This document shows positions 23,911-32,455 of a DNA stretch of 64,000 nt, in pieces. The stretch covers positions 3,968,001 through 4,032,000 of the forward strand of contig NZ_CP029194.1 in NCBI RefSeq assembly GCF_008642375.1, given 5' to 3'. The notes under the pieces were generated by a model. That model searched no databases, had not been told where the DNA came from, and saw nothing but the letters and a program-made list of their open reading frames with translations. Made by a program: the position numbers and the translations under genes. How positions within the stretch are numbered: position 1 is the first letter of the stretch; the number at the start of each line of letters is the position of its first letter. Origin of the DNA: Streptomyces venezuelae (lineage in GTDB: Bacteria > Actinomycetota > Actinomycetes > Streptomycetales > Streptomycetaceae).

Positions 23911-24423
23911 TCAGATGTCGAGGACGCCGACGGTCTGATCGCCGCTGAGCTCGCCGGTCGTACGGAAGCCGAGCCTGCGGTAGAACTCGCCGGGACCGTC
24001 CTCGCCGGGCTCCCAGGTCACGTACAGCTGTGTCGCGCCGCGCCTCCGGAGCTCGTCGCGCACCGCCTCGACGGCGAAGCGCCCGTACCCCTTGCCCTGG
24101 CCCGTGGCGGCGATGTTGAGCCGCCAGAGGCCGCTGCGGCGGTCGGCGGGGTCCTTCTTCTCGTCCCACGGGATGTCGAGGAAGGCCATGAGGAAGCCGA
24201 CGAGCTCGTCCCCGTCGAAGATCAGCCGGGGCCAGGCGGTCTCCCCGAAGGCGTACGCCTCGGCGAGGGAGCGCACGACGGGGGAGACGTTGCGCTCCTG
24301 ATGGGGGTGGACGCGCAGCGCGAGGGCGGCGTCCACGTTCTCGGGGGTGACCCGCTCCAGGCGGAGTGACGTGCTGGTCTCTGACGTGCTGACCTGTGAC
24401 GTGCTGATCTCTGACGTGCTCAT
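23911..24423 (-). CDS. GNAT-family N-acetyltransferase
   Basis: 170-aa GNAT protein. The acetyl-CoA pyrophosphate loop is visible as AATGQGKGYGRFAVEAV (about 100-116), with the preceding strand RLNIA and the late WEPGEDGPGEFYRRLGFRTTGE typical of the C-terminal part of such enzymes (YkkB/aminoglycoside or polyamine-like). The substrate is unknown. The start ATG at 24423 is followed by a Ser/Thr-rich leader made by a 15-bp DNA repeat (STSEI/STSQV/STSET). A terminator-like hairpin at 24474 lies upstream. The N-terminal leader is not part of the GNAT fold. Confidence 0.85.
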   Translation of the reverse strand: MSTSEISTSQVSTSETSTSLRLERVTPENVDAALALRVHPHQERNVSPVVRSLAEAYAFGETAWPRLIFDGDELVGFLMAFLDIPWDEKKDPADRRSGLWRLNIAATGQGKGYGRFAVEAVRDELRRRGATQLYVTWEPGEDGPGEFYRRLGFRTTGELSGDQTVGVLDI

Positions 24424-24426
24424 GGT
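24367..24426. repeat. 15-bp tandem repeat, 4 copies, at the GNAT start
   Basis: TGACGTGCTGGTCTC-type unit repeated at 24367, 24382, 24397 and 24412. It covers the start codon and first 19 codons of the GNAT gene. Being a multiple of three, copy change would lengthen or shorten the N-terminus without breaking the frame. Confidence 0.85.
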
Positions 24427-24473
24427 CCAGAACGCTAACGAGTCGACACAGCCCCCGCCCACGATTATCGAAG

Positions 24474-24515
24474 GAGCCCCCTCCCGGCGGAGAAGCCGCA
24501 GGTAGGGGGCTCTTT
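24474..24515 (+). terminator. hairpin with conserved loop (copy 1)
   Basis: Stem GAGCCCCCT / AGGGGGCTC (24474-24482, 24504-24512) followed by TTT. The loop and right arm share GAGAA-CCGCAGGT-GGGGGC with the hairpin at 26367-26405. It lies between divergent genes, an odd place for a terminator. Confidence 0.6.
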
Positions 24516-24725
24516 CGTGGCTGAGGGCATGGGTGGGCCCCGGGAACCCTTTGACGGCCCAGGGACAGCCCGGCTCCGGCCGCCGGCCATGCGTCAGGGC
24601 GAAGAGCAAGAAGGACCGCCCTGCCGGGTGCACCTTCGACCGGAGACTCTGGGCACCCGCGGCGTAGCTCCGGGCGCCAATGCCTCTGCCGGACCGCCGA
24701 CTTGGGGTGGGTACGGTAGGGCCCC

Positions 24726-25178
24726 ATGAATAGATGGACACGAGGTGCGGCGGGGGCCGCCCTGGGAGCGATACTTCTCCTGACGGGCTGTGAGACCTCG
24801 GATCTCTCGGCGAATCCGGCAGACGCGAATCCGCAGAACCCGGCAGAACTGGCCGCTAAGCCGGGCGTCACCACCCTTGCCATGGTCGTCGGTGAGTGGA
24901 AGGAGACGGGCAAGGGGGGCAACCCCTGGACGCTGCGGATCTCCGCGGACGGGAAGCTCTGGACCAGCGACGGGAGCGACACCTGCGAGGGCGGCGTGGA
25001 GGCCGTGCAGTCGGAGGCGGACAAGACCTGGCGCCACTTCCTCGCGCAGGTGGACTGCGGCTGGGCCGGCGAGCAGACGGCCCCGCTGCGCCTCGGCGAG
25101 GTGGACGGCGAGGAGCGGCTGATCCTCATCAACGACGAGGGCCAGGGCTCGAAGGAGACATACCAGCGGGTCGGCTGA
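24726..25178 (+). CDS. lipoprotein of unknown function
   Basis: 150-aa protein with a short basic start, hydrophobic stretch and lipobox LLTGC (cysteine near residue 22), so attached to the outer face of the membrane. A Asn/Ala/Pro linker follows; the domain at about 50-150 appears as a small beta barrel (VVGEWKETGKGGNPWTLRIS, two cysteines C86 and C109 perhaps bridged). It resembles conserved Streptomyces lipoproteins of unknown role. ATG at 24726 lacks a strong ribosome site. No operon partner. Confidence 0.75.
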   Translation: MNRWTRGAAGAALGAILLLTGCETSDLSANPADANPQNPAELAAKPGVTTLAMVVGEWKETGKGGNPWTLRISADGKLWTSDGSDTCEGGVEAVQSEADKTWRHFLAQVDCGWAGEQTAPLRLGEVDGEERLILINDEGQGSKETYQRVG

Positions 25179-25363
25179 CCGCACGGCGGCCCACCGGACA
25201 ACGTGTAAGAAGTCGTTTCTTATGACGTGATTATTCGTTGAGCCAGGATCGTGCTGATGATCTGACGGTCGGGAGGAGAAAAAGCGCGCGGTTCCGGACA
25301 CCCCCGGGGGGCTTTCGCCGGTCGGAAGGGTGAGAACGAAACAGACGCAGGGGGGAACCGATC

Positions 25364-26224
25364 ATGTTCGAACAACGCAGGCCCGGGCTGAGGACGGCGC
25401 TCGTCGTCACCGCCGTCGCGGTGGCGACGGCTACCGGCGCTGCCTCCGCCGTCGCCGCCCCGGCCGCCGACCCGGTGGCGGTGCCCGCCTTCCACCTGTT
25501 CGGCATCCACAAGCAGACCCACGAGATGTGGGAGTGGTACCGCCAAGGGCCGCTCCTCGTCACCGACGGGGGCGACGGGATCGATCACTCGGACCTCGCC
25601 GACCTCATCCCCGTCGACAACAGCCACGATGGCGGGTACGGCTACGGCACGTGGATCCTCTACAAGAACGGCCGGCTGGACTTCCGCGGCTTGGTCGGCA
25701 ACCCGTGGCTGTCGACCAAGACCGTCGGCCGGGGCTGGGACATCTACCGCACGGTCCTCTCGCCCGGCACTCTCGGCGGAGCCAAGGAGGCCGACCTGAT
25801 CGGCCTCGACAGGGCCGGTGTGCTGTGGAGCTACCTGGGTTACCCGGACGGCCGCCTCACCACCCGTACGCGGGTCGGCGGCGGCTGGGGCCAGTACACC
25901 GAGCTGGCCGGCCAGGGCGATCTGACCGGTGACGGCAGGGCCGACATCACCGCCCGCGACAAGGCCGGCGTCCTCTGGCTCTACAAGGGCACGGGCGACT
26001 ACAAGGCGCCGTTCGCGGGCCGTACGAAGATCGGCGGCGGGTGGAACGTCTACGACCGGCTGCTGTCGGTCGGCGACATCGACGCCGACGGCAAGGTGGA
26101 CCTGCTGGCCCGGAAGACGACGGGCGAGCTGCTCCGGTACTCGGGCACGGGTAACGCGGCGCGGCCGTTCACGGCGCCGGTGCAGATCAAGGACAGCCAC
26201 ATGAAGGAGTACAACCTGCTCTAG
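25364..26224 (+). CDS. secreted FG-GAP/VCBS-like repeat protein
   Basis: 286-aa exported protein. Signal peptide at about 1-35 (RTALVVTAVAVATATGAASAVAA, cleavage after AAPAA). The mature part is a series of blades with the pattern GDLTGDGRADITARDKAGVLWLYKGTG and GDIDADGKVDLLARKTTGELLRYSGTG, that is, Asp-rich calcium-binding loops followed by a Trp/Leu strand, as in beta-propeller FG-GAP/VCBS proteins. About four blades are seen, fewer than a full seven-bladed propeller, so it may oligomerise. GGGGGGAACC precedes the ATG. Terminator at 26245. Confidence 0.85.
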   Translation: MFEQRRPGLRTALVVTAVAVATATGAASAVAAPAADPVAVPAFHLFGIHKQTHEMWEWYRQGPLLVTDGGDGIDHSDLADLIPVDNSHDGGYGYGTWILYKNGRLDFRGLVGNPWLSTKTVGRGWDIYRTVLSPGTLGGAKEADLIGLDRAGVLWSYLGYPDGRLTTRTRVGGGWGQYTELAGQGDLTGDGRADITARDKAGVLWLYKGTGDYKAPFAGRTKIGGGWNVYDRLLSVGDIDADGKVDLLARKTTGELLRYSGTGNAARPFTAPVQIKDSHMKEYNLL

Positions 26225-26244
26225 ACGTTAGGCCCTTCGTGCGA

Positions 26245-26282
26245 GGCGGCCCCGTTCCCGGCATTTCGGGTCCGGGGCCGCC
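26245..26282 (+). terminator. terminator of the FG-GAP protein gene
   Basis: Stem GGCGGCCCCG / CGGGGCCGCC (26245-26254, 26273-26282), 21 bp after the stop codon. Confidence 0.8.
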
Positions 26283-26326
26283 CCCTGTCGGGGCCGCCGC
26301 CCGTCACCATTCCCTCGCGGAGTACC

Positions 26327-26359
26327 CGGCCCACAGACGGCCCACAGACGGCCCACAGG
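26327..26359. repeat. 11-bp tandem repeat, 3 copies
   Basis: CGGCCCACAGA at 26327-26337 and 26338-26348, and CGGCCCACAGG at 26349-26359. Intergenic, between a terminator and the repeated hairpin. Confidence 0.85.
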
Positions 26360-26366
26360 CATGGGA

Positions 26367-26405
26367 ATGGCCCCCACTCGCAGAGAAACCGCAGGTGGGG
26401 GCCAT
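26367..26405. terminator. hairpin with conserved loop (copy 2), after gpmA
   Basis: Stem ATGGCCCCCAC / GTGGGGGCCAT (26367-26377, 26395-26405), perfect 11 bp, just after the gpmA stop on the minus strand. Shares loop sequence with the hairpin at 24474. Confidence 0.75.
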
Positions 26406-26419
26406 GATCACGCGTTGGG

Positions 26420-27178
26420 CTACTTCTTGCCCTGGTTCTTCACGGCCTCGATCGCCGCCGCCGCCGCGTCCGGGTCGAGGTACGTGCCGCCCGGGTTGAG
26501 GGGCTTGAAGTTCTCGTCGAGCTCGTACGACAGGGGGATGCCCGTCGGGATGTTCAGGCCCGCGATGTCCGCGTCCGAGATGCCGTCCAGGTGCTTGACC
26601 AGGGCGCGGAGGCTGTTGCCGTGGGCCGCGACCAGGACCGTGTGGCCGGCGAGGAGGTCCGGGACGATGTTGTCGTACCAGTACGGGAGCATCCGCTCGA
26701 CGACGTCCTTGAGGCACTCGGTCTGCGGGCGCAGCTCCGGCGGGATCGTCGCGTAGCGGGCGTCGTGCGCCTGCGAGTACTCGTTGTCGTCGGCGAGCGC
26801 CGGCGGCGGGGTGTCGTAGGAGCGGCGCCACAGCATGAACTGCTCCTCGCCGAACTCGGCGAGCGTCTGGGCCTTGTCCTTGCCCTGGAGCGCGCCGTAG
26901 TGGCGCTCGTTGAGGCGCCACGAGCGGTTGACCGGGATCCAGTGGCGGTCAGCCGACTCGAGGGCGAGCTGCGCCGTGCGGATGGCGCGCTTCTGGAGGG
27001 AGGTGTGCAGCACGTCGGGGAGCAGGCCGGCGTCCTTGAGCAGCTCTCCGCCGCGCGTCGCCTCCTTCTCACCCTTCGCGGTGAGGTTCACGTCCACCCA
27101 ACCGGTGAACAGATTCTTCTCGTTCCACTCGCTCTCGCCGTGGCGGAGGAGGATCAGCTTGTACGGTGCGTCGGCCAT
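26420..27178 (-). CDS. gpmA: 2,3-bisphosphoglycerate-dependent phosphoglycerate mutase
   Basis: 252-aa histidine phosphatase fold enzyme. The phospho-acceptor His is in LILLRHGESEWN near the N-terminus; ERHYGALQG (about 90) and the second His in VAAHGNSLRALVKHLDG (about 180-196) complete the active site. It interconverts 3- and 2-phosphoglycerate in glycolysis and gluconeogenesis. The ATG at 27178 (MADAPYKLILLRHG) is the conserved start. Single gene, divergent from an MFS transporter, ending at the hairpin at 26367. Confidence 0.96.
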   Translation of the reverse strand: MADAPYKLILLRHGESEWNEKNLFTGWVDVNLTAKGEKEATRGGELLKDAGLLPDVLHTSLQKRAIRTAQLALESADRHWIPVNRSWRLNERHYGALQGKDKAQTLAEFGEEQFMLWRRSYDTPPPALADDNEYSQAHDARYATIPPELRPQTECLKDVVERMLPYWYDNIVPDLLAGHTVLVAAHGNSLRALVKHLDGISDADIAGLNIPTGIPLSYELDENFKPLNPGGTYLDPDAAAAAIEAVKNQGKK

Positions 27179-27303
27179 GCGGACGAGCCTAATCGACCGC
27201 CGACGATTGACGCGCGTCGTCAATTCACTGGCGTCCGGCACCTGAGATACGTAAGTTACGGATGCCGAGATAGGGGCTTACAACAGCAAGGGGCCGGCCA
27301 CAC

Positions 27304-28683
27304 ATGTCCATCGACTCGCTCAGACGATCAGCTCACGCGACGGTCTCCGGCTTCCCCCCGGGTTTCTGGTGGCTCTGGCTGTCGACGCTGGTCAACCGGA
27401 CCGGGGCCTTCGTCCTCACGTTCCTCTCCCTCTACCTGACGCAGGAGCTCGGGCACTCCGCCTGGTTCGCCGGACTCGTCGTCGCCCTCCACGGCCTCGG
27501 CGGCGTCGCCGGCTCGCCGCTCGGCGGCATGCTCACCGACCGCTGGGGCCGCCGCCCCACCATGGTCGCGATGCACCTGGCCGCCGCCGCCTGCGCCGCC
27601 GCCCTCGCCGTCGTCACCAGCGCCTGGGCCATCGCCACCGTCGTCCTCCTCATGGGCGTCGCCATGCAGGCCGTCCGGCCGGCGATCAACGCCACGATCG
27701 CCGACACCGTCCCCGCCCACGACGTGCGCCGGGCGTACGCCCTCAACTACTGGGCCCTCAACCTCGGCTTCGCCATCGCCTCCATCGGCGGCGGCGCCGC
27801 GGCCTTCCTCGGCTACCGCACCCTCTTCGTCGTCGAAGCCTTCGCCACCACCCTGTGCGCCGTCATCGTCTTCCTGCGGCTCCCCGAGACCCGCCCCGAG
27901 GCCCGCGTCGACAAGCAGGGCGCGCCCGTCGCCGAGGACAAGGTCAGCGTGCTGACCGTGCTCCGCGACGCCCCCTTCCGGAGGCTCGTCCTTCTCAACC
28001 TGCTCGTCTGCCTCGTCTTCACCGCCCCCTGGATCGGCCTTCCCCTGACCATGGCGGGCCAGGGTCTGGCCCCGTCCTCCTACGGCATGGTCATCGCCGT
28101 CAACGGCATCGTGATCGTCGGCTTCCAGCTCCTCGTCAACAAGCTGACCGACAAGCGCTCCCCCGTCCTCCTGCTGACCCTCTCCTCCCTCCTCTTCGCC
28201 CTCGGCACCGGTGCCACCGCCCTCGCCGGCTCCCCCGTGGCCTTCGCCGCGACCGTGATCGTCTGGACCGTCGGCGAGATGATCCACGTCCCGACGAACG
28301 CCGCCGCCACCGCCCGGCTCGCCCCCGAGCACGCCCGCGGCCGCTATCAGGGCGTCATGGGCATGTCCTGGGCCGTCGCCGGGTTCGTCGCCCCCATCGC
28401 GGCCGGCGCGATCGTCGGCGGGCCCGGCCCCGATTTCCTGTGGACGGCGACCGCCGCCATCGGGGTCGCCGCCGCCGTCGGCTACTACACCCGGCTGCGG
28501 AAGGCCCTCGCGGACGAGGACACCCCCACGCAGCAGGACGCCGGCACCACCGAGGCCGTCACGGTCGCCGAGGCCGTGAAGGCGGTCAAGGCCGTCAAGG
28601 CCGTGCACGGCGGCAAGGCGGTCAAGAGGCAGGACGCCGAGGCCGGGGACGGCGCTTCGGAGCAGGCCTCCGTCAGCGCCTGA
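27304..28683 (+). CDS. MFS transporter (MDR type, 12 helices)
   Basis: 459-aa membrane protein with about 12 predicted helices. The MFS loop motif is visible as GGMLTDRWGRRPTM after helix 2. Sequence resembles actinobacterial multidrug-type MFS proteins, so drug or metabolite export by proton antiport is the likely role; the substrate is unknown. The cytoplasmic tail (about 405-459) has a short repeat KAVKAVKAV and is variable. ATG at 27304; divergent from gpmA. Confidence 0.85.
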   Translation: MSIDSLRRSAHATVSGFPPGFWWLWLSTLVNRTGAFVLTFLSLYLTQELGHSAWFAGLVVALHGLGGVAGSPLGGMLTDRWGRRPTMVAMHLAAAACAAALAVVTSAWAIATVVLLMGVAMQAVRPAINATIADTVPAHDVRRAYALNYWALNLGFAIASIGGGAAAFLGYRTLFVVEAFATTLCAVIVFLRLPETRPEARVDKQGAPVAEDKVSVLTVLRDAPFRRLVLLNLLVCLVFTAPWIGLPLTMAGQGLAPSSYGMVIAVNGIVIVGFQLLVNKLTDKRSPVLLLTLSSLLFALGTGATALAGSPVAFAATVIVWTVGEMIHVPTNAAATARLAPEHARGRYQGVMGMSWAVAGFVAPIAAGAIVGGPGPDFLWTATAAIGVAAAVGYYTRLRKALADEDTPTQQDAGTTEAVTVAEAVKAVKAVKAVHGGKAVKRQDAEAGDGASEQASVSA

Positions 28684-28711
28684 GCCGCCGGCCCCCTTCC
28701 CCGCTCCCCCC

Positions 28712-29659
28712 TCACCCCGTCCCGTACGCCGCCCACCGCACGAGTCCGAACCCCTCTCCCTCCCTGCGCACTTCGACGGCTCCTGCCCCGCCGAAGTGCG
28801 CGGGGACGACCAGCTCCCGCTCGTCGGCGGCCCGTTCGAGGATCCGGCGGCGGCTCACCGCCGCCCGGCCCGGGTCGAGGCAGAAGCAGCTGGCGCAGGA
28901 CGGTTCGAGAAGCTGTACGGGGCTGTGCACCAGGTCGCCGACGAAGACCGCCCTGTCTCCCCCGGACGCCAGCCGCAGCACCGCCGAGCCGGGCGTGTGG
29001 CCGGGCGCCGACTCCAGGGTCAGGTTCCCGTCGACGCGGTGCTCGCCGTCCCACAGCCTGACCTGCCCGGCCCGGTGGACGGGCGCCACGCTGTCCTCGT
29101 AGACGATCCGGTCCTCCTCCTGGAGGCCGTTGCCGTAGCCGTTCGCCGGGCCGTAGTGGAAGTCGTCGGCGGCCGGTACGAGGTACTCGGCGTTCGGGAA
29201 GGCCGGCACCCACTCCCCGTCCCCCTCGCCGGCCCGGGTGTTCCAGCCGACGTGGTCGGCGTGCAGGTGGGTGTTGACGACGACGTCGACGTCCTCGGGG
29301 CGGACGCCGGCCCGTTCCAGCCGGCCCAGGAGGTCGTCCCGCCGCCGGTGGAACTGCGGCGAGTGCGGCCGCTCGCGCCCGTCGCCCACACCGGTGTCGA
29401 CCAGGATCGTCCGGCCACCGCTGCGCAGCACCCAGCTCTGCAGCGCCATGACCGCGCTGTCGCTCTCCGGCGCCCAGTGGTCCGGCGCCAGCCACTCCTC
29501 GTTGTCCTTCCACACCTCGGCCCCGGCCTCCGGAACGATGCCGCGGGCCGGACCGAACGGCCCCTTCCACTCGACGACCCGGATGATCTCGACGTCTCCC
29601 AGGACGAGGCTCTGCCGGTTCTCCGCGCTCTCCGCGCTCTCCGTGCTCTCCCTGTTCAT
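28712..29659 (-). CDS. MBL-fold metallo-hydrolase
   Basis: 315-aa protein of the metallo-beta-lactamase superfamily. The metal motif HLHADHVGW (HxHxDH) is near residue 142, with additional ligands in SAPGHTPGS and VGDLVHSP, and PAHFGG near the C-terminus. Closest in style to lactonase/AttM-like or AidC-type enzymes, so hydrolysis of a lactone or ester is possible, but the substrate is not known. The ATG at 29659 begins a Glu/Ser-rich repeat (ESTESAESAE) of DNA origin; an upstream in-frame start is less likely. Divergent from an AraC-family gene, which may control it. Confidence 0.85.
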   Translation of the reverse strand: MNRESTESAESAENRQSLVLGDVEIIRVVEWKGPFGPARGIVPEAGAEVWKDNEEWLAPDHWAPESDSAVMALQSWVLRSGGRTILVDTGVGDGRERPHSPQFHRRRDDLLGRLERAGVRPEDVDVVVNTHLHADHVGWNTRAGEGDGEWVPAFPNAEYLVPAADDFHYGPANGYGNGLQEEDRIVYEDSVAPVHRAGQVRLWDGEHRVDGNLTLESAPGHTPGSAVLRLASGGDRAVFVGDLVHSPVQLLEPSCASCFCLDPGRAAVSRRRILERAADERELVVPAHFGGAGAVEVRREGEGFGLVRWAAYGTG

Positions 29660-29765
29660 GTCGTCGAGCCTAGGAAGCGCCCGTGAGCCCCTCAATGCTC
29701 CGCCCGCTCCCCTGGATATGCGTACGTCTCACCGCTGTTGAGGGTCGTGGCCGTACGCTGCCCCC

Positions 29766-30725
29766 ATGGACGTGGTGAGCGACGCGATCTCCGCCGTACG
29801 CGTCGGGCGGCCCTCCTCCGACCGCGTACGGGTCGGCGGCGACTGGTGCGCCCGGCTGGACCCGTACGACGGGGCCGGGTTCCACGTCGTCCTGAAGGGC
29901 AGCTGCTGGCTCCTGCCCGACGGCGGCGAACCGGTCGCGCTCGGCGCGGGGGACGCCGTGCTGCTCCCGCACGGTACGGGGCACGTCGTCGCCGACTCGC
30001 CCGCAGACGCGGCGACCGTGGCGCGTGCCGTGCCGTTCGCCCGATGGGCCGACCGGACCCTGCCGCAGCCGCTCCTGCCCGCCTTCGACACGCGTGCGCG
30101 CGAGGTGGAGATGCTCTGCGGCAAGTACCGGCTCGACCGCAGCCACGCGCACCCGCTCCTCGCGGAGCTCCCCCCGCTCGTCCACCTCCCGAACCGCGCC
30201 GGCCGCCACCCCGAACTCCGTGCCGCCGTCGACCTGCTGGGCCGCGAGCTGGGCGGCGAGCCGCACGAGCGGCGGCCCGGTTCGGCCGTCGCGCTGCCCA
30301 GCCTGCTCGACCTGCTGCTCGTCTACATGATCCGTTCCTGGCTGGCCGAGACCACGGACGGAGCCTGGCCGGGCGCCCTCGGCGACCCGGTGACCGCCGC
30401 CGCCCTGCGGGCGCTGCACGCCGACCCGGCCGCCCCGTGGACCAACGACCTGCTCGCGGCCGAGGCGGGTGTCTCCCGGCCCACCCTGGCCCGCCGCTTC
30501 TCCGCGCTGATCGGCCGGCCCCCGATGGCGTACCTGACCTGGTGGCGGCTGACGCGCGGCGCCGCGCTGCTCCGGGACACCCCGGATCCGCTGGCCACGG
30601 TCGCCCGCCGGGTCGGCTACGGCTCGCCGTACGCCTTCTCGCACGCCTTCCGCCGGGAGTTCGGCACGACACCGGGCCGGTACCGGGCGGCGCGGAAGGA
30701 GCCGGTGCCCGTCACCGGTCCCTGA
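29766..30725 (+). CDS. AraC-family transcriptional regulator (cupin_6 type)
   Basis: 319-aa regulator. Residues about 10-190 are the cupin_6 ligand-binding domain (FHVVLKGSCWLLPDGG, GDAVLLPHGTGHVV). Residues 205-310 carry two helix-turn-helices: WTNDLLAAEAGVSRPTLARRF and DPLATVARRVGYGSPYAFSHAFRREFGTTPGRYR. Divergent by 106 bp from the MBL-fold hydrolase gene, the common regulator-enzyme pairing, so it likely controls that gene. Ligand unknown. Its 3' end overlaps the convergent beta-helix gene by 14 bp. Confidence 0.9.
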   Translation: MDVVSDAISAVRVGRPSSDRVRVGGDWCARLDPYDGAGFHVVLKGSCWLLPDGGEPVALGAGDAVLLPHGTGHVVADSPADAATVARAVPFARWADRTLPQPLLPAFDTRAREVEMLCGKYRLDRSHAHPLLAELPPLVHLPNRAGRHPELRAAVDLLGRELGGEPHERRPGSAVALPSLLDLLLVYMIRSWLAETTDGAWPGALGDPVTAAALRALHADPAAPWTNDLLAAEAGVSRPTLARRFSALIGRPPMAYLTWWRLTRGAALLRDTPDPLATVARRVGYGSPYAFSHAFRREFGTTPGRYRAARKEPVPVTGP

Positions 30726-32370
30726 GTGCCCGCTGGGCCTCGTACAGATTCCGCGGACGCACCGACTCCGGGCTTCCGTACGCCTCCACGCGCGCGTGCA
30801 GCTCGCCGGCGAAGTCCGGGACGTCGATCTGATCGAACTCGCGCACCTCGCTGATGCCGACCGTGGCGCTGTACGGGGCGACGGTGTCGAGCTTCACGAG
30901 GCCCGCCCGGCCGTTCGTCACCGTCACGTTCCAGTGGGCGAACCGGGCGCCGTAGAGCGGTCCGGCGGAGGCGTCGCCGCCGTGCCGGCCGTCGTTCTCG
31001 ACGGTGATCCCGGTCCGTACGTTCGCGAAGGGCATGCCCCGGTGGGTGTCGAAGGTGCCCGTCTCCATGACCCCGCGCGACCAGACGTTGTGGCTGGACA
31101 GGCCCTCGACGTTGATGCCGTGGAGCTGCGTGCCCGCCGGGGCGGGGACCGTGCGGGCGGCGACGCGGAAGTCCTCGACGAGGTTGTCGTGCGCGCCCTC
31201 CCGGCAGAAGTACGGGTGGTGGGAGCCGCGCCCCTCGACGCGCGTGCGGCGCAGGGTGCAGGCGGAGGCGGCGACGAGCCCGAAGCCGTTGTCGACGTGC
31301 CGGACGACCACGTCCTCCGCCCAGCAGTCGTACGCACACTGGAAGGTGACGCCGTTGAAGCCCTTGTCGAGGAGGTGGGGGGACTGCGCGAGCAGCGGTG
31401 CCTCCAGGGTCAGGCCGACCACCCCCGAGTCGGTGAGCGGGTCCGCCCCCGAGACGAGTCGGGGGTCCCACTCGGGGCGGAGGTCGAGCGGGAGGGGCCG
31501 TTCGAGGGTGACGCGGCGGCCCGCGATCCCGGTGATCCGTACGGGCCACTCGAAGGGGACGTACGAGGTCAGCTTGGTCTTGTCGTCCCAGGTGTACGCC
31601 TCCGGGCCGGGCCCGCCGCCCGCCATGTGCTCCAGGAGCGTGTGGCCGGGGTCGTCGGCGAGCCGGAGGAGGACCAGCTGCCCCCGGGCCAGGCCGGACG
31701 GGTCCTCGACGGTCACCGAGCGGTCGCCCCGGCGGGCCGGGCGGAGGGCGGTGAGCGTGGTCCACTCGTCGCGGCGGTTGCCGGTCCAGCCCTCGAAGGG
31801 CCAGGCGCGGTCCCGTATCGCGGCGACGAGCGAGGCGTGCCGGGCGTGCGGGGAGAGCCAGACGAGGCCGCCGGCCCAGGACCAGGAGGACTTGTCGCCG
31901 CCGTAGCGGGAGCCGTACGGGCCGACGAGCTCGGTGAGGTGCCGGGTCGCGAGCAGGGTCGTACGGCCGGAGCCCGCGCCGCGCAGGACGACCCCGCTGT
32001 GTCCGATCCGCAGGTAGTCGTCGATCCGGTACGTGCCCGGTGGCAGCAGCACCGTGCCGCCGCCGCGCTCCCCGGCCTCGGCCAGGGCACGGTTGATCGC
32101 GGGGGCGGAGTCCCGCGAGCCGTCGGGGGCCGCCCCGTGGGTGACGGCGTTCGCCACGACCCGCGGGCGAGGTGCGCGGCGGGCGCCGGCGTGGGCGCCG
32201 GCCCGGCCCACGTAAGGGATCTGCGGGTGGGTGTAGGGGGCGGCCTCGAACTCCCGCCAGAGGCCGGCGGGGCGGGGAGCCGGGGTGAACCCGGTGGTGC
32301 CGAGGCCGGCCGTCGCGACTCCCGCCACGGTCACCGCGCCGCCGACGAACTGCCTTCTGCTGAGTGCCAT
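30712..32370 (-). CDS. Tat-exported right-handed beta-helix protein
   Basis: 552-aa protein. The Tat signal is clear: SRRQFVGGAVTVAG at the N-terminus, with twin Arg and a hydrophobic stretch ending near residue 30. Residues about 70-130 match the pectate-lyase superfamily N-terminal motif (VTHGAAPDGSRDSAPAINRAL and GGTVLLPPGTYRI). The remainder is a long parallel beta-helix with the ladder of Asn/Asp and aliphatic residues. Such proteins cut or bind polysaccharides; the substrate is unknown. ATG at 32370. Confidence 0.85.
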   Translation of the reverse strand: MALSRRQFVGGAVTVAGVATAGLGTTGFTPAPRPAGLWREFEAAPYTHPQIPYVGRAGAHAGARRAPRPRVVANAVTHGAAPDGSRDSAPAINRALAEAGERGGGTVLLPPGTYRIDDYLRIGHSGVVLRGAGSGRTTLLATRHLTELVGPYGSRYGGDKSSWSWAGGLVWLSPHARHASLVAAIRDRAWPFEGWTGNRRDEWTTLTALRPARRGDRSVTVEDPSGLARGQLVLLRLADDPGHTLLEHMAGGGPGPEAYTWDDKTKLTSYVPFEWPVRITGIAGRRVTLERPLPLDLRPEWDPRLVSGADPLTDSGVVGLTLEAPLLAQSPHLLDKGFNGVTFQCAYDCWAEDVVVRHVDNGFGLVAASACTLRRTRVEGRGSHHPYFCREGAHDNLVEDFRVAARTVPAPAGTQLHGINVEGLSSHNVWSRGVMETGTFDTHRGMPFANVRTGITVENDGRHGGDASAGPLYGARFAHWNVTVTNGRAGLVKLDTVAPYSATVGISEVREFDQIDVPDFAGELHARVEAYGSPESVRPRNLYEAQRALRDR

Positions 32371-32455
32371 ACCCCTGAACCTTTCATGTATATGAACGGT
32401 GTTCAGATCTGCGCCGGGCGCGAGCATGGCAGGAGAAGGCCCTTGCCGGAAGAGG

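Noticed and set aside
27328..28608. 426-codon minus-strand frame opposite the MFS gene
   Set aside because: Gly/Asp-rich shadow; the plus-strand transporter is clear.
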